DNA of 64,000 bases from Bacidia rubella. Its lineage: Eukaryota; Ascomycota; Lecanoromycetes; Lecanorales; Ramalinaceae. The notes beneath the pieces are model-generated. The model was not told where the DNA came from, did no database searches, and was given only the letters and a program-made list of their open reading frames with translations. Location of the stretch: the NCBI GenBank assembly GCA_032158265.1, contig JAVTIF010000010.1:1550001-1614000 (forward strand), given 5' to 3'. Position 1 is the stretch's first letter; each line of letters begins with the position of its first letter. A program made the position numbers and the translations under genes. This document shows positions 12,024-23,796 of the stretch, piece by piece.

Positions 12024-13101
12024 CTATCGAACTTGGCGAACTATATTCTGGAAACCTTTTGTCGATGTATCGACAATCTGCGCGAGCTGGGTCTTCACCA
12101 CAAGAAGAAGAGAAAAAGATATATGTAACAAAAGAAAGAAAAGTCCACATGATTGATACAACCCTAAGCAAGACCTGTGAGGCCGATCGAATCCGCAGAT
12201 ACACAAGTAAGAGCTTTCGCCGTCCGACTCCCAAGAGCTACTGTGTTGCTCTATCTTCATATCCACAGCTCCAAGCATATTGAGCCAGCTCATTGGGAAC
12301 CAGGCGCTAATGTTCGGCCTACATGCCCAATCAAAGGATCAATTAGGAGCACAGCATCTGAAGGATACTATTAGCAGTGCTTTTCACTGCATGACAAGGT
12401 GGTCAGATCGTTAGAAGAATTGGTTAAATCATGATAATTAAAGGAAAGGAGTCTGAATGTCCGGGGACGGATTGGGGGGCTGCCAAGCCCCGTCGAGGCA
12501 CCGAAGTGAAACTCTCTTTCGCACCTTTTCCACCCATTTACTCCTCCCACCGACACACCGCTCACTGGCGAGTCAGGACTCGAACAGTGCTCTTCGAAAT
12601 CTTTGCATTGAGCGGTCAAAGCTGGCTGGAGCTCCCACAACTCTTGATTTTGGGCCAGACAGTTCTGCGCTTTACCCTGCCCTCCAGAACCGACCATCCT
12701 TCGCATCACCGGGAAAGAGACTGGACCACCGTGGTCGAGCTGCACACGGAGTGAGCTTCGTCTAGGACCTGTCATCCGAAATATCCTAGTGTGATCAATG
12801 GACTTTGCCGCACGCGATAAACGGTTACGTTCGTGAAAGAGTGTGGCAGAAAGAGCTTTGGTTTGACGACGCAATTCCAAAATATACCCACGAACGCTGA
12901 GTCAAGAGCGGCCCTGCAAGCATGGTCAACCATAGCCGTCAGCGCCAAAGCCTCAAGATGATAGTGGGACTTCACGCTTTGGAGCTGCTGCCCCGTTCTT
13001 TACAGCGGTGCATCCTTGGTCACGTCGCTTTGGAATGCTAGATATTGCGTGCCCATATTCTGCGTCGCATTTGTTTCGTGTGCTCAAGTGTATGGACTTC
13101 T
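12024..13101. other. intergenic, no gene supported
   Basis: Open frames of up to 169 codons on both strands overlap each other and have basic, Ser-rich, non-domain composition. Nothing else is recognised. Confidence 0.45.
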
Positions 13102-13766
13102 TTATTCTATCACATGCCTAGCCTCTACTTTTGAAGTACCTACACATCTGCCTTTCAGCCTAGTCTCATTGAGCGCTCTCCGTCTCCTTTGAATTATTTG
13201 CGTCCCCAGAGGCACAGAATCTTCACTGCCATCTACTTTATTGAAGTCAACAATATCCCCAAAGCCTACACTCTTTCCTCGCTGAATGATCATGAATTCA
13301 GACTCTACATACGCTTTCTTGACCGTCTCATGATAATCAAGCAGGCCTCTTGCAGCAGTGCACGCGTCATTCCAAGCCATAGGTAACTCTTCCTTCCCAG
13401 GAGCCCCATTATGGAGATTATATAATACTTCGCGATGATGGAAGTTCATGTCTTCGAGGAATACGCCCTCAGGGTCAGGAAACTTGCACAAGAACCGAAT
13501 TGCACCTAGCAGACACATTCGACCGTCGATGGTGTCAATGGGTTGTGGATGGAGTAGCTCTGTTATGATGAGCTTCATGTTCGAGTTGCGGATCTTGTAA
13601 TTGCTTCGCCTCTGTGAGTGCGTGTCTCCTCAGCTTAAGAGGTTGCTTACGTCGATTGTGGGTCAAGAACGTTGCTCGTTTGTGTGCAATTGGTGATCGC
13701 AAATCCACTAGCCTGAGAAAGACATAATATGAAGACCAGAGCAATTGCACCGACATTGGTCTTCAT
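13102..13766 (-). CDS. putative secreted protein, unknown function
   Basis: An ATG at 13766 starts a 21-residue hydrophobic signal peptide ending near QASG. This exon (13766-13651) can be joined across a 41-nt intron (13610-13650; donor GTAAGC, acceptor ACAGAG) to a second exon (13609-13102) of balanced, acidic composition, giving 207 residues. The phase match and the signal peptide make the model attractive, but the intron is short and a CAG two bases earlier would be out of frame. The mature part has scattered Cys (in NCTQ, RMCLL, FLCKF, NDACT and GRCV) and a basic run (RRRR) near the end. No family is recognised. If the first exon is wrong, an alternative start is the ATG at 13578. Confidence 0.45.
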
Positions 13767-14660
13767 CGCTCATTGATACCAAGGATCGGAAGGATGATTC
13801 ATTGCAAGAATACCAAAAGAGACGATGAAGTCGCAAACTCTCCGCAGCGAAGTGATTCACAATCAAGTCAGACAGCCGAAGAAAATTCAGCGCTATGCGC
13901 GACATTGGGCAGGCCCGGTCCCGAAACATTTCACCACCACATCTGCAACCGCGATCCGCAACTCGATCACCCAATGAATCTGAGAACCTCCAATACGTGA
14001 AGGTTACACGTCAATCACCCTGAAATCTGTCGCGGATCTGTACCTTCCCTTCCTTTGGACGGAGGTCCACGAGCTTGTGGTTTAGTATTACCAACCCAGG
14101 CGAACCCGAACATAATCCGCAAAGTGTCGGCGATAGCCAGTCCACGTTCAAGAGACAATTCGTCCTACTGGCAGAGCAGATAGAGCTTCAAACCGTGAGC
14201 TTAGGTTTCAGGTGACGCTGCCCCCATGGTAGCTCAATGCTCTTCAGTGACGAAGTCTTTCTGAATGTCATTGCATATTGACGAGTAGGCAGAGCTGCGC
14301 TGCATACTGTATTTCAATCGCGCATTTGTATATTTGTCGTTTCATGATAATGCAGCGGTTGCGCATGTACCAGCCTTATTACTGATGAGAGAAGGGTATA
14401 CTTCTCTTGTTCAAACCGCCTTCGCCTTCCATGACTCCATGAAGTCTGGGAGCTGCTTGCGCCAGAGATGCGGCTTATTCAGGGCCATGGCTATTGCTCA
14501 CTGCTGATAGGTGCCACAGCCGGCGGGCCACACCTATCCCGGCAAATTTGATGGTTCGAACCAGGCCGGGGATGCGGGCGGCATGCACTAACTAACAGAC
14601 GGTCCCGAGCTCTAGCAACCAAGCGCAAAATCCCCCCACTTTGAGGCTAGCTATCGTTGC
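13767..14660. other. intergenic upstream of cytochrome P450
   Basis: No coding signal was found. A perfect GGTTCGAACC palindrome at about 14553 resembles a tRNA T-loop, but no tRNA can be folded around it. Confidence 0.45.
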
Positions 14661-14667
14661 TATAAAA
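14661..14667 (+). promoter_or_regulatory. TATA box of cytochrome P450 gene
   Basis: The sequence TATAAAA lies 110 nt before the ATG at 14777, a usual distance for a fungal core promoter with a short leader. Confidence 0.5.
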
Positions 14668-14776
14668 CGAATTGAATTCTTGTCACATTCTCTTTAGCCC
14701 AAAGCCGTATCAGGACGTAGTTCGAACCGCACATTGCGACCAACAGTACCCGGCAACTCCTGCCATTGCAAGCGAA

Positions 14777-16609
14777 ATGTCTACGGATTCCAACTCCTCT
14801 GGAAGCTCCCCAATGTTCTGGCCTTTCCTCACATTGAACGCAAGTCTTCTGGCCCTTTACACCATCTACGGGGCTATTTGGCGACTATACCTTAGTCCTA
14901 TTGCTCACATCCCCGGCCCTCGCTTGGCTGCATTGACGCTGTGGGTCGAGTTCTACTACGATGTAGTCCTGCTCGGAAGATATACTTTCAAGATTGGAGA
15001 ATATCACCAGAAATATGGTATGACCGCTGAGGGATAACCCAGTATAAAGGAGCTCAAGCACATTCAGGCCCAATTGTACGCATTAGCCCATTTGAAGTCC
15101 ACATCAACGACTCCGAGTTCATAGACGAAATCTACGTTAGCGGCGCCAAACACCGAGTGAACAAATATGGCTGGTCTGTACGTACCATTCCCCTTCTCTA
15201 AAACCATACCCACTTCTTGCAAACCTAAGCAAAGACTTTTCTAGGTCAGAAGCTGGGGTTTGGATGGAAAATCACTCTTCGACACCGTCGACCACGACCT
15301 GCACCGCATCCGCCGCGCAGCCTGGAACCCATACTTCAGCAAAGCCTCAATGTATAAACTTCAATCGTTCATCCAAACAACAGTCGACACGCTCTGCACG
15401 CGCTTCGCCGAACATCGCAGCTCCCACCGCCCCGCGAAACTAATGCACGCGTACTCCTCCCTAACAGCCGATATAATCAGCGAAGTCTGCTTCCCCTCCT
15501 CCTTCAACCTCCTCTCCTCCCCCACATTCCGCTCCGACCAACACGACGCCTGGCGCAAAGCATCCGAAATGCAGCATCTGTTCAAACAATTCCCCATCCT
15601 CGTCCCCTTCTTCAATTCCTTCCCACTCTGGCTAACAAAACTCACGGCGCCCGACGTCTACACAATCCTAGCCATGCAAACATCGCTCCAAGCCCAAGCC
15701 GACGACATCGTCGCCCACCAAGACACCCTAGACACAAAGCAAAGCACCCACAAACCCAGCATGATGCACCACTTCCTCCTCCCCACAACCGCTTTACCCG
15801 ACGGCGAGAAAACCGCAGAGTACCTCACCCTGAACGCCGTGAACGCCATCGCGGCCGGCACAATGACGACAGCGCACGCCCTGAAATGGGCAACCTACCA
15901 CATCCTCACCATGCCCACCATCTTCTCCTCCCTGATGACCGAGCTGGAAACCGCGATCCCAGACCCCGCATCCATCCCCCCGCTCCAAACCCTCGAGAAC
16001 CTCCCCTATCTCCGCGCATTGATGTGGGAATCCATCCGCCTCTCCTACGGCGCCTCCCACCGTCTCCAGCGCTGCTTCCCCGACCGCACGATCACCTACA
16101 CCTCTCCCCACGACAAAAAGTCCTACGTCCTCCCGCCCAACACGCCCGTCGGCATGACGTCCGTGCTCCTCCATAAAGAGGAGAGGATCTGGGGGCCTGA
16201 GCCGGATAGATTTGATCCTGGACGGTGGATCCCGTTTGAGACGAAGGGGTTGCGCAATATGAAGTTTTTGGCGAGCTTTAGTAAAGGGAGTAGACAGTGC
16301 GTTGGGATGGAGCTCGGGAAGGCGGAGTTTTTGATTACGATTGCGACGGTGATGAGGAGGTGCGGGAGGGGCATGAGGGTGGATGGGGGGACGAGGTTTG
16401 AGAGGGATGTGGAGGTTTATCGTGAGTAGTAGCTTTTTGTTGTTTTTTGGAAGGGGATGGGATGGGAGGGGGGGGGGAAGGGGAGGGGAGGAGATCTTGT
16501 AGGGAGATAAGTTGCTGATTGAGATGGTTTTTTAGATGATTGCTTCAATCCGTTGCAGAGGAGGGATACGGATGGGGTTGTTGTGTGGTTTGATGGGGAG
16601 GAGAAATGA
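14777..16609 (+). CDS. cytochrome P450 monooxygenase
   Basis: Four exons (14777-15017, 15068-15177, 15245-16421, 16536-16609) give 533 residues, the normal length for a microsomal fungal P450. A hydrophobic N-terminal anchor (about residues 13-33) is followed by the proline-rich hinge around HIPGPRL. Other marks are the I-helix AGTMTTAH, the K-helix ESIRLSYG (ExxR), EPDRFDPGRW, and the heme loop FSKGSRQCVGMELG with its cysteine ligand. The last intron (16422-16535) contains a G10 run; splicing it out replaces an immediate stop with the family-like C-terminus HDCFNPL. It would act on the ER surface with a P450 reductase. The substrate is unknown. It lies 14 kb from the polyketide cluster, so membership in that pathway is possible but unsupported. 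Confidence 0.88.
16468..16477 (+). repeat. G10 homopolymer within P450 last intron
   Basis: A run of ten guanines lies in a purine-rich, G-rich stretch inside the predicted 114-nt intron. It is slippage-prone and could form a G-quadruplex. Confidence 0.6.
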
Positions 16610-17928
16610 GGGGGGAAGTGGTGGTTTACTGTGATAGCATTTTTGGCTTTTTGGATGGGAGATAAGTTGTGGGGGTTTGAAGCGTGAGGTGGATACCGTC
16701 ACGAAGGGGAGAATCTGGTTACTCGGGCAGCGTTCGCGGGTTTGTATTGTGGTGACAAGTGTGAGAGCTCTGAGTGATGATGCCTATGTTGTATATCAGT
16801 ACATAAGAAACATTTATACAGTCAATCATGACGAGCAGTCATATCGGGCCAGCAAGACATATCGGCACCGCTCACGGCTTTCACGCCGAGCGATCGTAGT
16901 ACAGGCGACAGAGGAGGGCACAAGCACAGCACTTTCGCAAAAACGCCAACCATTTGCACTCACAGCGACAGCTAAACCCAGTTTGTACGAAGGCTTGAAC
17001 ATGCAACCAGCCACTTCTGCAATAAGATCTGGCTGTGGCGTCTTGAAGCTTGCGCTTTCTTCACTGGAAAAGTGCCGTGCATGGAAGCTGGCAGTCTTGG
17101 AGACGCGACCCATAGGGCATCTTGCACCTCTTGCTGGTCTTGAGTGCCTGAGATGTTGCTGTGTTTGTTTGTGCCTTGCTCTTCCACATATCTTGCTTTT
17201 TGTGTACAAGAGAGACTAGCAATGGGCGCGGGCAGGAACGCTGTTCTAGGTACTCAGGGCAGAGGCAGAGGCATCGCTTCGGGTGGGAGTGTATAGTGTG
17301 CTGCCAATCGAGTCATGTGTAGCTTTGTATTTCATATGCAATGTAGAAGGGCACACTTTGTATGATGGTCGTAGACTCTTTCTCACGACTGGATGGGAGC
17401 ATAGGTAGGTTGAGAGGTAAGGCGGTCGAATGAGGAGGACGTGGGGCTCGTTTGGGGGTTGGAAAGCTCGTTTGAGTCGCATGAGGGAAGCGAAAGGAGG
17501 TTGAAAGAGCGCAACAGTCGATGTCTACGCGTTGTGATAGCGTGATGGTTGAGGCGAGAGCTATGGAAGAGAGAATAAGAGGCAAGAGAGATTGCTAACC
17601 GCACGATTTGAAACTTGCGCAGTTATTCTGAGATGTGCGCTTAAATGTCCTGGGAGCTTTATGGCGCAAGTCTGGTTGAATTGTTTATATCTGATACTGT
17701 CGTCCTTCTTTAATGGTAGTGTGTGCTAGAACACTGATTATTCTATTCTAATTCTCCCAACGGTCGAGCAGACCCACCCTCAGTCCTTCGATCTCGATCC
17801 TCACCCATCTACCCACAATACTTGAAGACGACCTTGTTTGCTCTTATTCAACAGATAGCGTACGACCGAAACTGGATGCTTCCCAAGTCACTGCGGTATA
17901 GCTTTCATTCGCAGTCACTGCTTTTGGT
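16610..17928. other. intergenic, no gene supported
   Basis: Open frames of up to 180 codons occur on both strands, but they overlap and show no family-like sequence. Nothing else is recognised. Confidence 0.4.
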
Positions 17929-19416
17929 TTGGGCTCTCTAATTACACAGACTTCGGCGATTAAGGATCGTCTTGATCCATATCACTTGGCTAGGACTGTC
18001 GAGTATTTGGGGCCATGGACACATCGTCAACCCAAGAAGAGTATAATGTTGCTGGCACAACCCATTCCTGTTGGCCCCGTTTTGCATGCCAAATTGACTG
18101 AGGGTTTCTGCGGCCTCAACCAGATAAGTTTAAGTCGGCTGCCATTGGGGAAATTAGGTATGGCCACCTGGACCCGCATCTTGGCTATCTACCATGAACA
18201 ACTGCCCTGCCAGATAGCTGGATCTTCGCTTGGAAACGGTAGTACTGCCACTGAGTCTACTAGCGAAATGAAGGATAGAGGGCGTGATGCAAACATAGAG
18301 GCGGCTGTGATCGCTCACAGCCCGCATTGTACAAACATGCCCTGGGCTGCGCTACGCACACAGCCGTTGAGACGGCATAACTCGAGGACCTTCATCTCGA
18401 TATCTCGGGTCACCTTAATCACTATTCTCATCATATGCAACGCTGAACCTGTGTTCCGTTACAGCGACAGCTCTGGTCATCGCGCTTCATATACCTCCTA
18501 CATTGGGCTTTTCTACACTGAATGGCCGATAGGCGCTCCAGCGATGGTTCATTTTCATCCTCTCGACTCCCATGCTGCAGAAACAGATGTATTTCCGCCG
18601 GTGTTTCAGGTCAGAGTGGATAAGTGCGTTCAGATGCTAGCTGGTGTCATAACCTCTGCAGACGGAAGATCGTTCAAGTGCGCTCTAACAGGTCGCAAAC
18701 AGCCAGGCTATTGGGCCCTGGAGTACTTGCGAAAGAGTTATATGGGAGCACATGGTAGTCGGTATCTGTACACGATGATGGGTGGCAACGTTGCCGAAGT
18801 CGACTTCCTGTGTGCCCGCAGGTTTGAAGAAGACAGTACCTTTCCGGATGGCACGATGCAATTACATCTTCCAACAACGGAATTACGCGTCTACAGCACC
18901 ATTTTTGTACCACCAAAAGAACAGGAAATCCTAGAATACGGTCTTGACTGCTTGCCTTGGTCTTCCTTGTCCTGGTCCATCCATCGCGGAATGAAAGACA
19001 TCCTTGTCGCTTACGCGAAGAATACTGTAGACAAACACCGCCATACCCTTGCAAACATGCTCCGCGGCTTTATCTCGTCTAATCATAGGCTTTTCGAGAT
19101 CAACGGTTGGAGTGCAAGCTTCGTCAGAGGCACCATGCCTGAGTCTGCAGCAAACACTGTTCTGGCAGGTGGTGGCAACTCGGGAGATGCCATCAGAGTC
19201 GTCGCGGACGCAGTCTTGCTGTATACGGGTAAAAGGTTCGGAGAAGAGCTCGATGAGACGACGTTTTGGAGGCAAGGGAGGCATTCCATGACCGAAGGGT
19301 TTACGCTGACGACCGATGCAATGATTGCGCTGACGAAATGCATTGTGCTTGAATGGAGTATCGATCTCGATTATCAGATGCATGACGACTTGCCTCTAGA
19401 GCTGCTGTTAGGCTGA
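17929..19416 (+). CDS. conserved fungal protein of unknown function, start uncertain
   Basis: This is a single open frame of 495 codons whose sequence resembles a family of uncharacterised ascomycete proteins. Typical segments are EYLGPWTHRQP, PVFRYSDSSGHRASY, FYTEWPIGAPA, GAHGSRYLYTMMGG, LPWSSLSWSIHRGM and GGGNSGDAIRVV. No catalytic motif or signal peptide is obvious, and one hydrophobic stretch (FISISRVTLITILIIC) may be a membrane or buried helix. Similarity-like sequence begins at a TTG codon at 17929 in a context that looks like a mutated start. The first in-frame ATG is at 18046 and would drop 39 residues. An upstream exon or a lost start codon are both possible. I cannot assign a function. 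Confidence 0.6.
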   Translation: MGSLITQTSAIKDRLDPYHLARTVEYLGPWTHRQPKKSIMLLAQPIPVGPVLHAKLTEGFCGLNQISLSRLPLGKLGMATWTRILAIYHEQLPCQIAGSSLGNGSTATESTSEMKDRGRDANIEAAVIAHSPHCTNMPWAALRTQPLRRHNSRTFISISRVTLITILIICNAEPVFRYSDSSGHRASYTSYIGLFYTEWPIGAPAMVHFHPLDSHAAETDVFPPVFQVRVDKCVQMLAGVITSADGRSFKCALTGRKQPGYWALEYLRKSYMGAHGSRYLYTMMGGNVAEVDFLCARRFEEDSTFPDGTMQLHLPTTELRVYSTIFVPPKEQEILEYGLDCLPWSSLSWSIHRGMKDILVAYAKNTVDKHRHTLANMLRGFISSNHRLFEINGWSASFVRGTMPESAANTVLAGGGNSGDAIRVVADAVLLYTGKRFGEELDETTFWRQGRHSMTEGFTLTTDAMIALTKCIVLEWSIDLDYQMHDDLPLELLLG

Positions 19417-20252
19417 AACGATGTCTTTGCGAGAATAGAGCGCTCGACGTGGAAGTGCCAATTTTGATTTCAGAACACTTTAGACATAGTCTATGCAATG
19501 TCCCTGTCCAAGACAGCTTCATTAGGTCCAAGACATGCCGAATATAAATCACAAAAGGAGCCGTGCTCCGGACGCGCAAACATCGCTACAGGAGCTTTCC
19601 TTACATGGTTTAAGTGCGCAGCGCGAAGAGATCTTGAAGCTACAGTGATGATCGTAAAAAGATCGCGACTTTGGAACCATTCTGCCAGTCTCTCGGTGGC
19701 CAGGTTATCTCCTCCCTCATTTGGAACATCTTCCCCTAGAAATGGCAATTCAAGCATCTAACACGCCCTGCACAATAACATCCGGCAACACTGTTCTCAC
19801 ACTCTAGCGTTATCCATGAATGAACGAGGTACTCGGCTACTAAAAAACCCGATTAACGATCTACCTCGTGCAATACGTAGAGCTTAGTTTTGGACTCTTG
19901 ATTACACTAAGCTTCCTGGATGACAGGATTGATAGACACAAGAAGAAGGCTGATTGGAAGAGTCAGTCTCATGGAGCAAGAGAAATCTTCTGAAAGTGCT
20001 AATGAAGTAGGGTTTCCATATGAATTGTGGGCTTCTTGTAAGGCTCTCACACCTACCTAGGATGCTGAAGGCGCTATGGCCTCTAGAACATTAGCTCGTG
20101 TCCTGTGCTGCTGCCTATAATTATGCAGGTACAGCACATAGCCACCGTAGGGCGGTGGCGCAGCACTGCCTCAATTTTCCAAATTCTCAATCCGTGGATA
20201 GCTCTTTTTCTCTTCCTCTACACTTCATCTATCATCTTTGCCCTCTTTGAGA
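19417..20252. other. intergenic, nothing clear
   Basis: A minus-strand frame of 88 codons at 19491-19757 has protein-like composition and an opposing frame covers the same bases. There is not enough evidence for a gene. Confidence 0.4.
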
Positions 20253-22471
20253 ATGTCGGAGAAACCGATGTCCCGTAATCCTCAATCAGCAAAATCCCGG
20301 AAACGTAGACTCACCCCGAAAAGCAGTACTAGGTCTAGCAGGTTCGATACTCAAAAACAGAAACGCGAACGAGTGGTAGACATCCCGAATTACGTTCGCG
20401 ATGAAATCGACCCGGAAGAGGATCGCCATCTCTGCACAAGATGCCGGGCTATCGACTTTCAATCGATATTTGCAATCGAACCCAAAAGCCTGAAAGACGC
20501 CGGCCTTCCTGTGTATGGTCTGATGCTTGATGAATCGGAAGCGAATGCACAATGCCCTCTATGTAGGATGTTTGCCGCTATGTATTACGACAATCCACAT
20601 ACCAGTTCGCGTTTGAAGTCAAAGAAGGAGCAATGCCATCTGCGCGCTTACGGTTGCGTAGAGCATTGGTGCGGGCACGCGGCGAGGCGCCGCATACCGA
20701 CGTCGACTGGAATTGTCCTTGGTCTATATGGTGGTCGTGCAGTCAGAAACACAGCCTCGCTCAAAAAACGTGCTTTTATGCTCGAACGTGGAATGATTCG
20801 ACAGCATTCTCCCAATCTTTCTCAACACATCCATCACCCTGTGCCAGACAATGATGAGCCTATCTTGAAAGACATACCGAAAGACTGGATCAAGGAGAGC
20901 TTGCAAGATTGTCTTGACAATCATGAGGCCTGTAGATCACACAAATCAAAGTTTCCGCAAACAGCCAGGATAATTGATTGTAAGCTAAGAAAAATTGTGC
21001 CTTTGACCTCAGAGAAGCAATACTTCGCTCTCAGTTATGTCTGGGGCAAATCTCCGCCTGCTGTGAAGCTTGTGAATGAGAATACGAAGCATGATTCTCT
21101 CACGCTAGCAAGTGAACTCCCTCATACGATCGAAGATGCGATCAAGCTCACGCTTGGGTTGGGCTTCAGTATCTATGGATCGACAGTTATTGTATTAAGC
21201 AAGCTCATTCCAAAGATAAACAACATCAAATACGCCAAATGGCAGATATCTACTCAAGTGCTACAGCAACGGTCTGTGCGCTGGGTAGCTCGGAGCAAGC
21301 CGGCATTCCTGGAGTGTCACAAAGCTACAAGTACTTATATCAGGCTGAGGCGCAGAGCATCAATTTGGTCACGTCTTCAAGAGGCTTCCGCAGCTTTCTT
21401 GCGTCATCAATCTGGAATACTAGGGGCTGGACACTGCAAGAACTTGTTCTCTCAGCGCGTTGGCTTTTCTGCACTGATGAGGGTATTACCATTGCTTGTT
21501 CCGTGGGCGTATTTAGTGAGCACTTGTCGCAGGTGAAGCCACTTCTGCGGAATGGTGACGCATATGATCGTGAGCAGTACCTTTTCTACTCAAACAGGAC
21601 CCATACGCGCACCGACCATCCCGAGAGGAACAAATTAATAGATTGGCGCGATCAGTACCAAGCTCGAAGTCTTGGATACGAGATTGATGGCCTGAACGCA
21701 TTTCAAGGTATTCTTGCGACGCTGAAAGCCTCTTCATATTGGGGTATTGCAGTTTTCCATGATGATATCCAGAAACCCCAAATAATCCGAACGAGGGAAG
21801 AAGTTGCAAGAAGGATCAGGGCAGCCTTCAATCGGGGCCTTTGCTGGCAAGTGACTCAGGATACCCAAACGGCAAGGCAGTGCGGCAACGAGCTGCCATC
21901 GTGGTCATGGACCACTCAAAGAAGTAGAGTCCAGGACTATCTTTGTTTTTGGAATGGAGAAAATCCGGTTGGAACTCTTATGGCCGAAGTCCTGGTTATA
22001 GACAAGAGCGGCGAAAGGGTGAATTTGGCGGGTTTCTTTCTGTGCAATGGGTTGTGTGCAATAATGCCACAGGAATCCAGAATGCTAGAGATTCGTTCTA
22101 TTATGATGGAATGGCGGGAGATATCAAAACCTCTGAAACAAGATCATAGACACCAGGAAGGCTTTGTTTCCATTGTTGATCCTACATGGACGTCCATTCC
22201 TGACTGGCTGCGGAAGCCAAGCATACATCACCCGGGGCTTCACCTCGACGATAAACCGTCGGCCACCCGGCAGCAGCAGAGCGAAACTGCACGACCATTA
22301 CACGGAAGTGCTGTACTAATCTTGGCGGATGACCGTTATGACTATTGGCTGGCAATTAGTGAAATCGAAAGTGGTATTTATCGCCGCGTGGGCATCTTAT
22401 GGGGGTACTCAGAAGCAATGCCAGAAGGGAAATTACCAGAAGAGGCTTTCAGAACGATCAAATTAGTTTAA
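20253..22471 (+). pseudogene. HET-domain (heterokaryon incompatibility-like) protein, frameshifted
   Basis: The frame opens at the ATG at 20253 with a basic Ser/Arg/Lys-rich start, then a Cys-rich segment (CTRCR, CPLCRMF). The HET domain follows: YFALSYVWG, then SELPHTIEDAIKLTLGLGF. The frame then slips by one base between 21160 and 21167, and the domain continues in the next frame as QYLWIDSYCIKQ, QMADIYSSATATV and NTRGWTLQEL, through a C-terminal region to the stop at 22471. A single missing base would explain it. A 107-nt intron (21063-21169) would also restore the frame but would delete conserved HET sequence, so I reject it. HET proteins trigger cell death after fusion of unlike hyphae. 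As given, the gene is broken, or the assembly lost a base. Confidence 0.7.
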
Positions 22472-23529
22472 TAACCACTAGATGGATTGTCAATACAAGA
22501 ATTCTAGTTCATCGCCCACAGAACCTATACCGGACTGCTAGATAAATCTATCTTTTCGCATTAGCTGTCGTCGGAGACCGTCGGCCGAGACTGAGGTTTC
22601 CTTCTCATAGTATTACGAAGAAAATGGACTTTTTTGTCCCTCAATTGCATCTACTCTCATGAGACACCCAGATACCACGAATAAAGGGTCTGATTTGGTC
22701 CTGAAGTCCTTTCACCGCACGGCTGCCTGAACACCAGGTCCCGCCACGAAAGTCCTTAAATATATGACTTGCATTTTATGGCTCGGAAGATGAGATGATC
22801 GGCCGCTGTCATGGATTCAGGATCAGGAAGGGTACAAGAAAAACTCGCTCCCCAATCTTGATTGGGGAAGCTGAGTCTCTATTCACTGTCATAGACTATG
22901 ACGAGAGAGAATCGCACGCTCAGAAACTGCTTTTCGAACTGCATCTTCGGAAATGTACCATAACTAGGCGAGAGATCCTTGGAATCAGAAAATCAACGAA
23001 CATGCTCACCAGCAGTTGTAGGGCTTAACCCTGGTGACTACTCGAGTCACTCTATGGGCGTAGCATACAGGGATGAACCCAAACGTTTCCTCTTCTGACT
23101 TCTAAGTCAAGAGCCCTCGGGCCCTTACATAGCCGTCGAACTTTGGATCATCTTTTTACAGACTCGTCTGGAACGCCCTCAAATGTTGGTTCCCTCATAT
23201 ATTTGCTTTTCTTGACATATTATTATTCCAAAAGTCTCAAGGAAAACGAAGTCGTCTAGCAGCGGGATCATAAAAGCCTTTTCAGCAGCGAGATTGTTGA
23301 CTATGGGATATTACTCAAAAGAGCGAAAGTGGACCGATGTGCGGATTCCGTTGATAGTTACTTATGTCAAGAAATTGATACCTACTTGATGCTTCAATGA
23401 ACGACTACTACAGCATTATATCTATAATCGACGGAAATACCCAGCGCTCTTGGCAGGTCAGTTTAGGAAATTCGTCTATTTTAGTATGGTGATTCTGAGG
23501 CCATAGTCCGGGTTTTTATGTCGTTGATT
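22472..23529. other. intergenic, nothing clear
   Basis: No coding frame with family-like sequence was found. This is the 3-prime region of two convergent genes. Confidence 0.45.
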
Positions 23530-23796
23530 TCATTCAGCTGCTGCTTTCTTGCCCTTTTTGGTCTTCTTGCTCTCCTTTTTACCACCACCACTCGTAGGAA
23601 CAGCAATACTACTCACCGGAGCTTGCGCGCCTCCCCAAGAGCCCCATGAGAGCGAATCTGATGGCATAAATGTAGATGTCGGCTCTTCGCTGCGCTCCTC
23701 GAACCCTGATAGGACTGGCACTGGTCTTAGAAAATGTGACTCTGCAAGGACTGGTGGTGGTGTCACAACCTCGGGTTGAGGCTCCGCAACTTCTAT
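23530..23796 (-). other. possible truncated C-terminal tail of the dynamin-like gene
   Basis: After the TAA at 23797-23799 the reading frame continues without shift for 89 codons. It has a Pro/Glu-rich start (EVAEPQPEVVTPPP), a Trp/Gly patch (SWGSWGG), and a lysine-rich end before a second stop. The composition fits a disordered protein tail, so the upstream stop may be a nonsense mutation or an assembly error. Confidence 0.4.

Noticed and set aside
12371..12880. Open frame of 169 codons on the minus strand
   Set aside because: Basic and Ser-rich without domain features, overlapped by plus-strand frames of similar quality.
14540..14580. Palindrome GGTTCGAACC resembling a tRNA T-loop
   Set aside because: The flanking bases cannot form the T stem or an acceptor stem, and no anticodon arm lies at the right distance upstream.
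15794..16174. Long antisense frame inside the cytochrome P450 gene
   Set aside because: It is a shadow of the P450 coding frame, caused by codon bias.
16677..17219. Open frame of 180 codons on the plus strand, with overlapping frames on the minus strand
   Set aside because: No family-like sequence, biased composition, and several overlapping frames of similar length. It looks like chance.
19491..19757. Minus-strand frame of 88 codons with protein-like composition
   Set aside because: Too short, no family recognised, no splice partners found, and opposed by an equal frame on the other strand.
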